Positions 9,422-22,745 of a stretch of DNA of 64,000 nt are shown here, in pieces. The notes under the pieces were generated by a model. That model saw nothing but the letters and a program-made list of their open reading frames with translations. It was not told where the DNA came from and ran no database searches. The first letter of the stretch is position 1. Each line of letters opens with the position of its first letter. The position numbers were made by a program, and so were the translations under genes. This DNA is from Eudromia elegans. Taxonomy: Eukaryota; Chordata; Aves; Tinamiformes; Tinamidae. The DNA lies in the NCBI GenBank assembly GCA_003342815.1, contig PTEX01000137.1, positions 1,337,564 through 1,401,563 of the forward strand. The letters run 5' to 3'.

Positions 9422-12400
9422 CACCCATGTAGTTACTTAAATCACCACAAAACTATCCTGCAAATATATAGGTAGTTGAGGCGGATCTGAGGCTCAGTTC
9501 TGATGTGATAATTCTTTACAGCTGTTCTGAAGATGAGAATGAAACACTTTTGATTTACAAATCAGGTGTTGGATAGTTACATTGAATTCCAGTTTAATTG
9601 ATTAATACTTTAAATGTGGAGAGAATGCTTGCTTTTTTTCCCAGTTGCTCTTTTTACCAAAGCCATATTTGTTTATTCTCTTTGAAATCTTACCTGATTA
9701 GAAAGAAACTGACTGTAAAATCTGTGTAGATGAGATACTACTTGTTTTCACTGTAAAAATATTGCTGTTTATTTTTAACTGTGAGGAACTGCGTAAAAAA
9801 GAACTAGTTATCTCCTTCCCTTAGGAGCGTTTTCTCCAATTTATACACACAGAGACAAGCTCCTGTTTACAATCAACCCCTAATTAGCTGGAATAATGGA
9901 GTAATAAGGTGATAAAGAATCACAGAACATGGCATCTTATGGTACGAAACCATATACGATTTATTTATCTTTTGAAAGTGTGTTCAGAAGCCACCTCTAT
10001 GCTATGATGAGAAAGGAATTCTGGCATAAGTGCATGCTTTCCACTCGTAGGGTACAATGCTGTAGGCATTTTTATGGTGTAAGCTGGGACCAATTAACCC
10101 ACTTACAGATGATCAAAAGATGACTATGAATATTTCAATAGCTCTAGAACTTCTAAAAAAATAGGATTTAATCAAAATAATCAATTTTGATTAAAAATTG
10201 AATCTCTCAAAGCCAGAGAACATATTTTTAGCCAAAAGTCAATAATAAAACTGCTGGGAACCGTATTTCTAGTGCATTTTCTTTAGGACTGATATACAAA
10301 ATATTTGTAATAAGATTGTAAAGAACCTGAAATTGAGAAGGGAAAAAAACATACAACTAAAGTAGAAAATGAGATTAGAAGTGGTTCCGCAGCTGACAGA
10401 TGTTCTTATAGGTGCGATTAAAATAGAATCTAGTTTAGGGATTGAGGAGGAGATAACAGTATGGCAGAAATCTTTATTTAATCTTGTTTTCTATTTTTAG
10501 CACCTTAACCTCTCTGTGTAGACACATATTTGGTTCAGTTCTTTCAGGTACTATATCTTGGCATGTAAGGAAATTTAACTTAAAGATTTGACCATGAGTC
10601 CTAAATCTTTGTTTCATACTTATTCATTAAATGTAAAGAAGGGCAGTTTTGATCTTAAGCTTGTGCCTTCAGAGAGAGACAGTTTAAAGAGTATATGTGT
10701 ATGAAAAGTTTTTATTAGTGAAAGCTCTTCACTAAATATGTGAAGCAAATTTTATTTTCTTTTATTTGGCATGCTACATCTTTGGAATAAACTTCCATAA
10801 GGTATGTCTGTGACTGACCGTGACTGTCTGTGACAGGAAAATCAAGAGTTTTCCTGTATAGCATTTTCTTTGCCTTACCTGCAGTAACTCAGGAATGATA
10901 AAACAAGATGAGCCCAGGGTTGCTGCTATTGTTGCAGCTCTGGTGGATTCATAACACTTCTGCTTGCATAAAAGTAAAAACAAAAGAAAAAATGTTAATA
11001 TTCTTTTGTAGCCAAAAAGGTGATTTGACTGGATATATCAAGGTATTCTTGCTCAGTCTGATTGTAGTCATAACTAATTACTATTGAAATCTGAAGTCTT
11101 TGGAAGACTTATCTAAATAGCAATGACTTTTAGATTTAAATACGTAAGATACTTCATCTTACTGAAAGGGAGCTTTAAATTGTCTTACTGAAAAAGCACT
11201 TGTATCATGAAAACTTTAGTTATCAAGAGCTCACAGTACAGTTTTATTCTTGTACTGTCCACCTCTGTAAGTCAGTAATTACTGGTTTGTGTTGGAATAA
11301 TCATACGTTATTAACAGTATCTCCTCTTGCTCTACTTAGGAAGTTAAAGTAGTATTAAAAGAAACTTCTTAAATTGAAGTCTAGTTCAGAACCGTTATTG
11401 CATCTTAATCAAGCTATTACTTCATGAGTGTGAGGTATTCTCGTGAGGTAAGAGCATCTAATGGAGTTGTAACTCAAAAAAATTCTTGCTATTATGTTCT
11501 GTTTTGACACAAATTAACTTATTGTATGATTGTAGGAGTGATAAAGTCTTTTTAGTGCATAACTTTTTTTCCAGGTAATGTAAATCCTCATATAAATAGC
11601 TTTTCTTGACAGCTTCAATTTGTTTAGAAGATATACAGGCTAAAATTAATACACATGCATTAATAGAGCAGAAGTGATAATCTGAAGATAACAGTGACTG
11701 TAGGGCTGGTCTACAAAGGAAGGGTCACCTGAAATAGGTTATAAGTTTAAGTATTTTGTTTATTTTTGACTAGATCTTCTATACTGATTCTGATATATGG
11801 CTCTCAGGATTAGATCCACTAGTTACTTCAGTGTTTTCAAGCCAGAAGCCCTAATGATAGGATTGACATTACCAAAATGATTGTGTTAGGTATCTTGTAC
11901 CTTATTCAGAGTTTTTATTTAAGATGTTTCAGTTCCCACAGCATCTGTGCTTGACTTTCAGCCCTGGTGAGGTGCATCCAGAGCACCAGACTCACTTCTA
12001 AAGTAGCATCATGGCACCTGCACATAGTTTTGCAACGCTGACATCTCCAACTGTCCCACTTCACACCAAAGTGATGGCTCCTCCCTCTTAAAGCAGTGCT
12101 GCTCAATTGTGTCCTTGGCACTCGTACCTCCAGTGATCAACAGGCTTTTCAAAATACTTGAGTGCTGGCTCCTGCCAAGTGAACTAAGTTTGTTCAGCAC
12201 GATGGAGTTACATGGTGGTTGCTAAAAATAACCTGACTTTGTTGGCATATTGGAAGTGAGGTGACTGTGAACCACTGGATAAGTTCCTGTGTGCAAGCAG
12301 TCACATGTGTCTGTGCAGAGGGACCTGCCCCTTGGATCAGGTACCTCCATGCACCATTTTTGCTCATCATCATCCAGTAATGGGTGGGGGGCACGAGATG

Positions 12401-15400
12401 AGTCCTGATCTGTGGGGTAGGGAGCTAGGAGGGAGCATGGATCTGGAGCCTTCATTTGGAAAGAGCGGAACACAAAAGGGTGCAATAGGAACTGAGGTGG
12501 GTAACCTAATTTCTGCTTTTGGTTCAAGTGCGTTTGCATTGAGCTGATGCCTGCAGCTTGTCTTAGCCAACCAAATTTCAAAAATCATCTGAGGCTCTCC
12601 AGAAGTGGGGATTCTTCCACCTCCCTGAAGTGCATAAGCTATTGAGGCAACTAGCTTTTTGGTTTCTCTTTCTGGACTTTTTCTAGCCACAAAACCTGGC
12701 ATTTCTGGCTATGCTGTGGCCTGCTCCAGCAGAAGGGGTTGCAGAGAACCCTGTCCGCAGGAGCGCAGAGTTCAAATAGAACCATGTCCTGTGAGTGAGG
12801 GGAGAGCTGTTGCTTTGAAACCTCCTAAACCAAGAAACTCTCAAAACCCAAGGTCTCTTGTTTGCTGGGTTCACACAGGACGTGTCATCATTGTTTGCCA
12901 CCCCAAGCAGCGCTGAAGAAAAGGAATCAGGAAACAACTGCTTTGTGAAGAATTTTTCGAAACATGAATGCTGTCAGTGCAGCAGGTGCACTCAGCACAT
13001 GGGTCAGATTGGATTGTTAAAGAATTTAGATGGGAATGTCAGTTTTTTTTTGTCTCCTCACTTGGCAAATGCAAGAGACTTGTTTCCTCAGATAAGGTAG
13101 AATTTCAGACACCCCAAGGACTGTCCATTCAGCTGATTAAGCTCATTGTAATCTAAAACCAGATGACTAGGTCTTTGGTTACAATTTCAGAATGAAATAG
13201 TTAAGTTGTGTCTAGCCCTTGTAGTAGAAGTGTGTTCTATGACAGATAAATGGATTAAGCTGAGCTGGAACAAGACACTCTTATTCTGGAACAAAAACAT
13301 TCAAAGGACTGTTAGTAAAAGGATCATCTGTCCATAATTAATTCTTCATGGAGATAAGTCTTGTTCAGAAGACCCTGTTATCAAATGTCAAATACTCCGT
13401 AGAAGGTTCTGCTTCTTAGGGAAAAAGAAAAGATAGAAGATGAGACTTATGGAAATTGCTGAAGTTATCCCTAGCTTGGAGTACTTCCTGGATACAGCCT
13501 GGACTCCTGGGTGTTCCAGGTATTTACGTCTGAGGCAGATGCAAGGGTTTGGGGGCAGGTGGATTTTGTTTGTTTGTTTTGTTTGTGGTTGGATGCTGGC
13601 TTTTTTTTCTCTTTTTCTTTTTTCTTTTAATAGTTTTTTTTCCCTCCAGGGAACAGAACAAAACCAGGATTCTATTTCACTTTTTTCAATAATGAGTGAA
13701 GAGGAAGTGTCAATAAGTGCTTTTATCTTGATTGCTTTTTTTTTTAATCAGATAGATGATGTTCCTTAAATGAGAGAGTTCATTTAGCTTAAGTGTGTGC
13801 ATTTAAGTAAAATACAGTTTTTGTTTTGTTTTTGTTCCTACTAGAGGAAGGAAAATTAGCTTTTGGTTCAGTCTTTGTTCCAGTTGCCTTGTCAGTAATT
13901 GCTGGTTATTTTACAGGTGGGGACAGGCACTGTGGCTGCTTCTCAAGTGACTCATTACCCATTTTTTTAAACTAGGAATGGGTTGTTTCTTTTTTTTCCC
14001 CTCATTGTTTTATAAAACAATCTTTAATTTCAGTTACTCCAGAGTGATCCTTGATTGTTGTCTTCTCAGTAGTTTCATTCAGTATCTAGCTTTACTAAAA
14101 CCACATGTGTGCAGGTGGCACAATTCACATGTTGGTTATTAATATAATAAGATGGAGAGGTTCAGATTGCAGAAGAGGGAACTATGTATCATTTGGTCAT
14201 TCATAGCTCTGGCTTATAGAATTTGTGTGAAAAGTAGCTAGGTGTTGCAGTTTAATTTTACAAAAATACAATTCTGGAAGAGGTAGGACAAAAAAACTCT
14301 TGTATTATAGTAATTTGGAAGGTCAACAGAAGGGAAAAGGGCATGTCCTTGCATAGTGAGATGACTTGCACTGAAAAATCTACGCAGTAATTAAAGACAC
14401 TCATAATGCCTTTTTATGTCATTAACTTTTAAGAGTTGAATGATATTTTAAGAATACTACGTTTAAAAACAAAAAAGCAGGAGGAAGTCTTTGGATATTA
14501 CTTTATGCAGTTGTTCATTAACAAATCTTCTTAAATAAAGATATGTGCTGTTTATTTTCCAAAAATAAGTGAGATTACTTGCTGTTGTTGAAAAACCCAA
14601 GGTACTTTTCATTAGATATTGGTCCTGCAGCAAGAACCATTGGCTAACATGGAGGGAATGGTTATTTCATCATGGTGGGGTCCTTCAGGCTCATTAGAAG
14701 TTTTGTGAATTCACTTTCTCATTCAAATGCCTTGCAACAAATGCTGCTTGTATGATTTGGAGAGACGGCATTGTGCTGCTGTCATTAATCTACTTCTGCG
14801 TTTGTTTAAATGATGTATGGATTCCTCCATGGCATTTTGCTTTGACACGCTGCACACACGTTTATGCCGTGTGTGGAAACTGCCAGGTTTTTTTCAGAAT
14901 GTCCAGAAGAAGCCCCCTCTATGACAGTAGTTTAACTGAAAGAAGAAAAAAAGGTTCCATGCAATTCTGTTTCTTTATTAAAAAAGAAGACATTCATATG
15001 CTATCAAGCATATAAAAGATAAGCAAGAATAGTGCTTCCAGTCAACCAAGTACCATACAGAGAATGTTATCTTCCTCACGCTTGATAGACCGTGGTGCCC
15101 TGTAGCAACCTACCCCAACTCAGGGGCAGGTCTGGGAACACATGCTTTGTTTTTGAGCCTTAGTGCAGTGCTCTGACCGGACTGCTTCCCAGCATTTCAT
15201 GTGGCATTTGACACTTGTCCTAAGTTGATTGGATTAGGCATTTGCAACCTGTGTGTATTGGAAGTCATAGAAATAACTGAGTAGATGCACTTTTTCTTTG
15301 CTGTTAATCACACTGCTTGTAGCGTTGTATTGGTAGTTAAAATATGAGTCATTTCTTCCCTCACACCACCGTATCCCTACCCTGGAACAGCCGGCATCGC

Positions 15401-16799
15401 TTTCCAGGGATGCTTCCTCCAAGCCTATATGCACAGGTGCTCAGGAACTGTGTCCTGCAGGAGATGGTTGCAGAAGCAAGCTGTTTTGATGATAATGGCT
15501 AGTTAATTATCATCCCAAAGCCATTTGGCTTGTTCAGCTATCTTGTCTTCAACGACGAGGTTGTTTTTCTGTTTTCTGTTGGATTTCTTAATGGTCTGTG
15601 TTATTGGAATAGCTGTGGGAGCTTTGGGAGTTTATTTTGTGGGGTTTTTTTTTTGTGTGTGTGTTGGTTTTGTTGTTTTTTAACTTCCAATTACACACAG
15701 GTTTTTCTGCAACTGAAGACCACCAGGTACTTGCACCAAGATCCTCAAAGGGATTTCTAGACATCAGGGAATCTCATTTTTGTCACAGCAACAAGTTGCA
15801 TGGCTCCTGCTTTGGGCTAGTGGTGACTGCTTAATGTGGCAAGTCAGGAGCTGGAGAGAGATGGGTGGATCTCTTCTATGGGTCTTTGATACAGAACAGC
15901 TGATGCCTGACAGCAGTATTTATATAAGTAAATGTGTGTATATTTATGTATTTATACATACACATGCACATATGCATGTATATAAGTATGGTACATAGAA
16001 CAATAACAAAAACGTACATAATATAATAGAGGGTTTTATAAACGTGTGTGTATATATATATATAAAAGTACAGGATGTTCTTGGCGAAACATCTATTGTT
16101 CCTACCTAATACTTCAATGCTGCCTGTCTCTAGTAAGGAGAGCTCAAGAAACGGATCATCAGGAACTCGCACTAGGCTCTGTGCTGTCTGCCTTTCATTG
16201 CACACTCACACACTCTTCTCCTTTTCCTGCTGCAATAGCTTTTGCCAGCTGTTACCTCCCTTCTTCCTGCAGTTATCTCATTTTCTAGCCCATTGCTTAC
16301 CATGTTTTAGTTATCTCAAGCTGCTGACCAGAAAGCTGCTCTTCTGCCACTTGGTGCCTCAGAGATAATTTCCAGAAACTTCACAGTGTCCAGACTTGTG
16401 GCATGACATTGCTTGCAAGGATAAACAGAGTTCACTCAGTTTGTTATTGCCACCAAACATTAGGCTGGACGGGGGAAGAATGTCCCACAGGAGAGAAAGG
16501 AACGGACGTTTCATTTGAGAGGAGTTGCATACTGTGAAAAATTCATTCTAAAAAAACTAGATATTAGGTTTAAGAGATGGCCATACCTTGTTCACCTTGC
16601 TTCCACTTTTATTAATAGTAGATAATGGTTTACTAGTTGTACAATAAGGAGGGATAGACTATTCCTTTTCATCTTCCTGATCTGCTGAGAAGATGGAAAA
16701 CCAGAAATTTCTAACCAGTTTGTTAACATGAAAATCCTTGTCCTTGCAAATTAAGTTTTCATCTGTAATTTCCCGCAATAGTATCTAAGCTACTTGTAT
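9422..16799. other. Intergenic DNA, no gene seen
   Basis: AT-rich sequence with only short, unrelated reading frames. It holds T-rich stretches (for example 13560-13650 and 15645-15685) and TA/TG simple repeats at 15918-15990 and 16044-16064. I recognise no exon, RNA gene or well-preserved transposon. Confidence 0.6.
16044..16064. repeat. (GT)n(TA)n microsatellite
   Basis: GTGTGTG followed by seven TA dinucleotides. It follows a longer, degenerate ATG/TATA-rich stretch at 15918-15990. Confidence 0.75.
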
Positions 16800-16807
16800 G
16801 ATGCCTT
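16800..16807 (+). repeat. Left flanking direct repeat of the LTR
   Basis: GATGCCTT, identical to 17287-17294. It is the candidate target-site duplication. Confidence 0.65.
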
Positions 16808-17286
16808 TGTGCGGAAAATCTCGCAATCAAGAACCAAATGTCCAAAAGGAGACAGAGGAGTCCTGTAACTTTATTCGAATAAAGGGAGAGTCCACTGGGC
16901 ATCTCCCTGTGGGATCTTTCCAAGTGCTGGAGGCCACAGCCCCCCCTTTTATCCTACTTCCCGGCCGAGGCAGCCCTCTCCTTTTCCCCATGGGCCGAGG
17001 TACTGAGGAGTTACAGGCTTCCTGGCCGCCCACACCGAACTCCTGCCTCCTGCCATGTTCTCACCTGAGGTCCCCTGACTCCTTTGTCTCCCTCACTCCT
17101 GGCTCCGCTGAGTCTCCCCTCTGCGTTTATTCCCTTGTCCCGCTCATCAGCAGGACTGTGGGAGAACTCCCTTATTTGTAAAGACGCAAACGTGTGTATT
17201 CCGCAGATATTTATACTTTTCTTTGTAATCATGCTCTATTTTATGAACATATTCCTCAGTAAGGTGCACTAGAGAAAAGTATTGCA
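16808..17286 (-). mobile_element. Solo LTR of an endogenous retrovirus
   Basis: A 479-bp element bounded by TG and CA and flanked on both sides by GATGCCTT (16800-16807 and 17287-17294). Read on the minus strand it has the order of an LTR: a U3 of about 330 bp, a TATA-like ATAAAAG (16952-16946), then AATAAA (16875-16870) about 70 bases later, then a short U5 of about 60 bp. The AATAAA lies in a perfect 16-bp palindrome, CTTTATTCGAATAAAG (16869-16884). There is no internal coding region, as expected after LTR-LTR recombination. Its body resembles avian ERV LTRs as I remember them, but I cannot name the family. The 8-bp flanking repeat is longer than the usual 4-6 bp, so the exact ends may be off by a few bases. 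Confidence 0.72.
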
Positions 17287-17294
17287 GATGCCTT
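17287..17294 (+). repeat. Right flanking direct repeat of the LTR
   Basis: GATGCCTT, identical to 16800-16807. Confidence 0.65.
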
Positions 17295-20200
17295 GATCAA
17301 CAGAGAGGGAGGAGAAGCAATCAAATGTTTGCATGCTGTGAAATCTCTGAATACCAACAATAGAATTTTATAACATTTTAGGGAGCAATTGGCTTTCATG
17401 CTGTCCGTGTTAAGCAAATGCAAACAGTTTCTGAAAGAAGACACTTGCTTATTTTTTCTTGAAGTAGCTAAAATCTTGCTGATTCCCTATGAGTTTCTAT
17501 TTTTTTATTATCTGAGATATTGGTGGCAACCTGCTGCCTTCAAACCCCAGAAAATTCTCTTTTATTAATGAGCATCGTTTGAGCTCTGGCAAAGGAAGGG
17601 CAGATTGCTGGCAGCGTAGGGAAAGAGCCTGGAGCACAGGAACGCCTGGTACCGACCTGCATCCGAGAGGAGGGAGAACACAAATGGATAGAGCTGCCTG
17701 CCTTGGGCTGGGTTGAGCAGACTCTTGTAAAAGCAGCAAGGGAAGGGGAACGCTTTGGATTTTTATGCCTTCCCTCCCGTGTCATCATGGGACTGAGCAG
17801 GAAAAGAATTTTCTCTCTTTAAAGGTAAGAAAACTACTACATGGGATAATCTGGCCCAAGAAAAGCCAATTCCATGTGGAAAGCAGGCCAAGCTGCCCTA
17901 TAGGAGCTCTATTTTTTGTCTTCAAAAGACCAACTTCAGCATGCAAATTCAGAAAGCAGCCGATGAAAAGGGTAAGGGGAAACAACAAAATGCTGTGTTT
18001 TCATGTCATTTTGGACCCATTATTTTTTTAGTAGCAGCGCTCCTGCATATGCAGTTCCTTGGTAGCAAATACTGCCTGTCTAAATCATGAATTTTATCTT
18101 AGAAATGTTTGTTTTAAACAACAGTGCTTACTTCAGAGGAGCCTGATAATGAAGTGCACGTTCAGGTGCTTATGTACATATGACAGTTATTTTTTAATAA
18201 AACATTTTTATCAGCTTTAGTAAAACAGGATCTCATTACGTGGATGTACTGAGACCAAAGCTCTGCTCTCAGGCACTGAGATGACCCTTCCAACTCATGT
18301 GCTGCCCATGTATTTTTATAGTTTCAGATGTTGATGAAGTCAACAGCAGCAGCAGTGTGAATTTACCTCCATGGGCCTAAATCTAGTGTCTTTCATTAAC
18401 GTTCTGCATTAAAAAAAAAAAAAAAAATGTGTGGTTGATTGCATGGTGGGAAGCGTGCTGCTGGGTGTTTTACAGGGGTCTCAGAAATCCCTTATGGGGC
18501 TGGCAGAGCAGCGGCTGTGGCAGGCTCCCGCATGGAGCGGCCTTGCTCCTGCGACGCTCCGGGCGGCCAATGCTGCATCCTGTCACGGGGATCCCACGTG
18601 CTGGGGGTTCAGTCCAAGATCTGCAAGGAAACCTGTTGGGAAAGGCGGCTGGATCCAGACATGGCAGTGAGGGGCAGGTTTCCAGCGCCACGGTCTGCAT
18701 GTTTGGGCCATGGGTGGCATGTGACGGTGCCACTGCCACCTCCTGGAGGACAGCGTGTGGGGACAGGATGGGATGGGCTGGGACAGGCCGGGCACCTCTG
18801 CCCGCGGGAGCTGCTGCCTCTTGTGGAGTGCCGATAGAGCACGTCCGTGCATGTCCCTGCTTCTCTGTGCCGCCTGGGCACCTCCACGGCTGCTACCAGC
18901 GCGCTCCGGTCCCCGTACACCGGGAAGAGGGGAAATAAATGCCTGGGGAGCAGGGAAGGTAACAAAACAAACCTTTGGAGTCAGAAGGATGGGCTTTGGG
19001 ATGACAGCAAGAATTTAATAAATGCCCAGCTGTGACTTTTAATACCACAGACCTCATAACTCTTCAAGTTATTGCGCAGGCATTATGCTAAGCCTGATGC
19101 CCTCTATCTCAAATGCTGCTTGTCCATCCTCAGTGTCTCCCTGCAGATTCCGCCCTCCATTACACCCCAAATGAGAACCTGCCGTGATGAGGGTTGTAAA
19201 AAAGACACGCTGGCAACCCATGGTTATAAACACCGTCGTGTGCAACGTGCTTTCTTTACGTGACTATCAAACCTCTTCTTTTTTGCCAGCACCGGTGCCG
19301 CTGCCCGCTTCCCGAGGAGCGGGGGTGGCTCTGCCGCGGCCGGCCGCTCCGCGTGCATCCCAAGGTGGCTTACCTAGAGGCTGCAGAGAGGATGTGGAAA
19401 TGGAATAACCGATATAACCAGAGCTTTACTGGAGAGTAAAGAGGGACGCAAACACCCGTGGAACGGTGAGGATAAGGAGATTGGGTAAAACCAGTGCTGG
19501 AAAAGAGCTTTGTGAGAACCTCCAGAGGGGGAGAAGAATCCTCCTGAGAGGAGGATGTCACAAGGAGTGCCAAAGTTATCTTGCTCTTTAATTTGTATAT
19601 ACTAAAAACATATAGATTTAGTACCTAACACAAAGACTAAATTCCCACAATAAAATAAAATCCTCATCAGTAAAACATGGATAATTTTTTTTTTAATGCC
19701 ATTTCACAATTATTCTTGGCAGCTGTTTTTAATTTGGCCCCAACAATGGCAAGGAGGCTTTTCGGGCATCCCCACATGAGCTCTAGACCTGGCTGATTCA
19801 GTTCAGTCATCACAGAGAGGGCACAATAGCAGGGACCATGATGAAAATACAGCAAACAATGACTAGGGCGGCACAGAGTTGGCTCCTACAATTTTATAAT
19901 GAGTCCCATGGTATTCTGTGGTTTGCTCAAAGCCCCAGCTCCCAGATCCATGCAGTAAATGAGAACCGTAGCTCTTATAACAGAAAAACAAGTTTCTGAT
20001 GTTCATGATTGCAAAAAGACTGAAATTGTACTGAACGAGGAAAGGAACTAAAATACATCATTTCAAGAGCTAAGTTTGTAGGAGTTTTGGCTCAGAAACA
20101 AAAATCTGCCTTCGCACTCCCCAAATGATCCACAGGCTTAATAAAGCTGGGACACGAACCTCCTGTCACAGCTCAGGTCAGGACGGTGTTTAAATGATAT

Positions 20201-20370
20201 TAAAACCATTAGGTGCTCGCACAAGCGTTGCAAAGTCTCGCACCCCTCTCTGCTCCTGTCCTGCACAGTCTCCTGTGTGGAAGAACTCTGTGCTGCAGAG
20301 TGTTGACCAAAACAGGCCTTTTCCCCGTGCTGCCTCGCCCTGCTGCTCACCTCGGCAGAAGCCGATTGGG
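17295..20370. other. Intergenic DNA with a GC-rich block at 18.45-18.95 kb
   Basis: Mostly unique sequence. A 17-base poly-A tract (18411-18427) precedes about 500 bp of moderately GC-rich DNA (18450-18950) with several overlapping open frames in all phases. None resembles a known protein, and the overlap in all frames suggests composition rather than coding. An AATAAA lies near 18935. No gene can be supported. Confidence 0.5.
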
Positions 20371-20740
20371 GCACACTCCGCTCCCTGTTCTGGAGCATCC
20401 CTGCCCCGTGCCAAGCCCCTGCTCTCCTCCAGCCGGGAGCGCGGGGCACATCCCGGCCTATTGTTCCCTGGAAGGCAGCATTGTGCTCCCTGCCTCCGGG
20501 AAGCAGCGGGGCTCGGGGCAGGAGGCCGGAGCTCTCCCTGCTGAACCAGCCTCAAACGTTCAGCCACGTTGGTTGGGAGAGGGAGCCCGAGCGCAGCGGT
20601 GGTGCTGGCGCCACGCGGAGCGGGGCAGCGCCGGGCGAGCGGGGCCTCCTCAGCCCCCCGCGCCCGCCTCGCGCGCCCGCTGCTATCTCTGCCTCGCAGG
20701 AGCCGCGGAGGCGTGCGGGGAGGGGATAGGAGCCAGCCTC
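20370..20740. promoter_or_regulatory. Orphan CpG island 1
   Basis: CpG-dense sequence in the middle of the intergenic region, richest at 20580-20720 (runs such as GCGCCCGCCTCGCGCGCCCG). Overlapping open frames on both strands are compositional. It could be a promoter of a long non-coding RNA or an alternative distal promoter. I see no confident donor tying it to a gene. Confidence 0.55.
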
Positions 20741-22555
20741 TCCTCCTCCACGTGGTGTTCCCCACAAGCTGCTTGTTCCAAGGTGATATCGAAGGTCTGA
20801 GTTGAAGGAATGGCAGTAAAGCAAAGAGGAAAAAAGAAAAAATATATATCCCTTGGATACTGTCTCAGTGTTTAGTAGGATTGAGTTTTGGTTTATAAAC
20901 TGCTCCTTGAGCAGGTTCACCGTGTCGCTGATCTAGGGAGAGCTGGTACTGCTTTGTTCCTCTCCTGCACCATGGAGAATTGACGTTGATTTAAGGAAAA
21001 ACTTATGCATAGGGAGTAATTGAATATTCTTTTTTACTTTTTTTCTTTTTTTTAAAGGGAAAATGTTACCAGGGTCCTTTTCATTCATCGTTCTTTTCCC
21101 CGGTATCTTCATGTACACAAGTGTGTACTTGTGAAAGTCTACAGCTTCTCGATGGTGCTTTTAAAATGTATGTGAACATATTTAAAAGTCCATTTAAACT
21201 TTAAAAATTGTTTTATACAGGAAAACTTTCAACAGAAGATCACTGGCAAATCTGTCTGTTGTGTTTCTGCCAGGCACCAGGATCAAGCCGCAAACCTTCC
21301 AAAGTTCTTACCTGCCTGCCCTGCTCATGGTCCATCACCCCCTTTACAGCAGGAATTGTCAGCCCTCAATGACAGCGTGGTGTCTCCAGTGCCTGAAGGA
21401 CAGCTCAATCGTTTGGTAAATCAGCTCATGGTTCCATAACGTTGTCCGTGGAAGATTGATCGTGCCGGAGTTTCAGCAGTAGTTACTCCTATTCAGTGGC
21501 CCTCCATGTTGGAAAAGCTGCTGCGAACTCTCTGAAAAGCACCGACAAAGCTCAGAAATTCACCGTGTAACCCAAGCAGAGAAAGGAAGACAATAAAGGA
21601 ATGAAGTACATGTTGTGAATTGACATGAAAAAATCTTGTGGCAAAAGTATCTCGTGGAATAACGAATGCCGCACATCTCCCATAGCCTTAAAACGTCAGA
21701 GAAGCAGATGGGGATCCAGCATTTTCTGCCGCGTGCCCGTTGTGTGAAATGCCCTCAGCATTGCGCTCTTGGCTGGCTAGCACAGTTCTATCTGACTTTT
21801 ACATATATGGGAAGGCAGCACGGGGCCCAGTTTCACCCATCCCATGACCTCGTGCAAAGCCTCAGTGTGTTCTTGGATCAGCAGATTGGCACTTCTGACT
21901 GGCACAAGGCTGATCCATCTGGAAATCTACCCTCTTTCCACAGAGCTGCATTCCAGAGATTGAGCAAGACGCTCGTTTTGTGAAACGGGCCAGATGTGAC
22001 GGCTGTAGCCTCTGGGACCTGATCATCCGATCCAGGATGTGACCAGAACGAGAACTCTGCTGGTTGCTGACATCTCATTGTTGTTCACCCGGGAACAGAA
22101 GGTGTCTAAAAATCTGCTCAGGCCACAACTTTATGTTTGGTTGCTTCAGAACTCACTATTCAGATACTGAAATATACAGGGTGGTTTGGTTCTCCCTCCA
22201 GACACAGCAGTTTTGCTGATGGACGTGGGGCACCGGTGCAGGAAGAGCTCAGCTTTAGCCCTGCCCCGGGCAAGAGTGGTGCAGGTGGAAGAGACACAGC
22301 TCTAAAATGGAGCCGTGGTTAAAAGCCTACTCAGTTTGCCTCTCTCTTGGACGACTATTCTGCACTCACTGAGTTTGCCTGTCTCCTCTCAAAACAGCTG
22401 CCCTGGGGAGGTAAAGGATTAACACCACCGTGAACTGGGATCAAGATCAGATGTGCCAAGGGAAAGGCCTTGCTCGAATATCAAAGGAATCTGGAGGTGC
22501 CGAAACGGAGCACGTGGGTGAAACGCCGAGGCAGTCAGGGCTGCAGGTTGTGAGG
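20741..22555. other. Intergenic DNA, nothing recognised
   Basis: Unique non-coding sequence with short unrelated reading frames and no repeat family I can name. Confidence 0.5.
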
Positions 22556-22745
22556 GACCTTCCCTGGCGCCCTCCCGAGCGGCGACGCTCCACGGCAGCG
22601 AGGCCGGCGGCTCCGCCGCTCCCGCGCTCCCTCCCCGATGTCCTCCGCGCTGTCTGTCCCCCGGCAGTGACAGTCCCCGCCTCGCGGCTCCCCTGCGCTC
22701 GCCCTGCCCGCCCTGGCTCCCTCCTTGCTTCGCGCATTATCGGTT
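22556..22745. promoter_or_regulatory. Orphan CpG island 2 (small)
   Basis: About 190 bp of CpG-rich sequence (CCTCCCGAGCGGCGACGC onward, ending near CGCGCATTATCGG). It is too small to call a promoter on its own and is noted because two other islands lie within 2 kb on either side. Confidence 0.45.

Noticed and set aside
9916..9945. CR1-like AATCACAGAA at the start of a possible second CR1
   Set aside because: Only about ten bases match and the following sequence is not CR1.
16798..17181. 127-residue plus-strand frame
   Set aside because: It lies within the solo LTR in antisense orientation. LTRs do not normally code, and no similarity is seen.
20190..20765. 191-195 residue open frames on both strands
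   Set aside because: They overlap in several phases in a CpG-rich block and have no recognisable protein similarity or splice structure.
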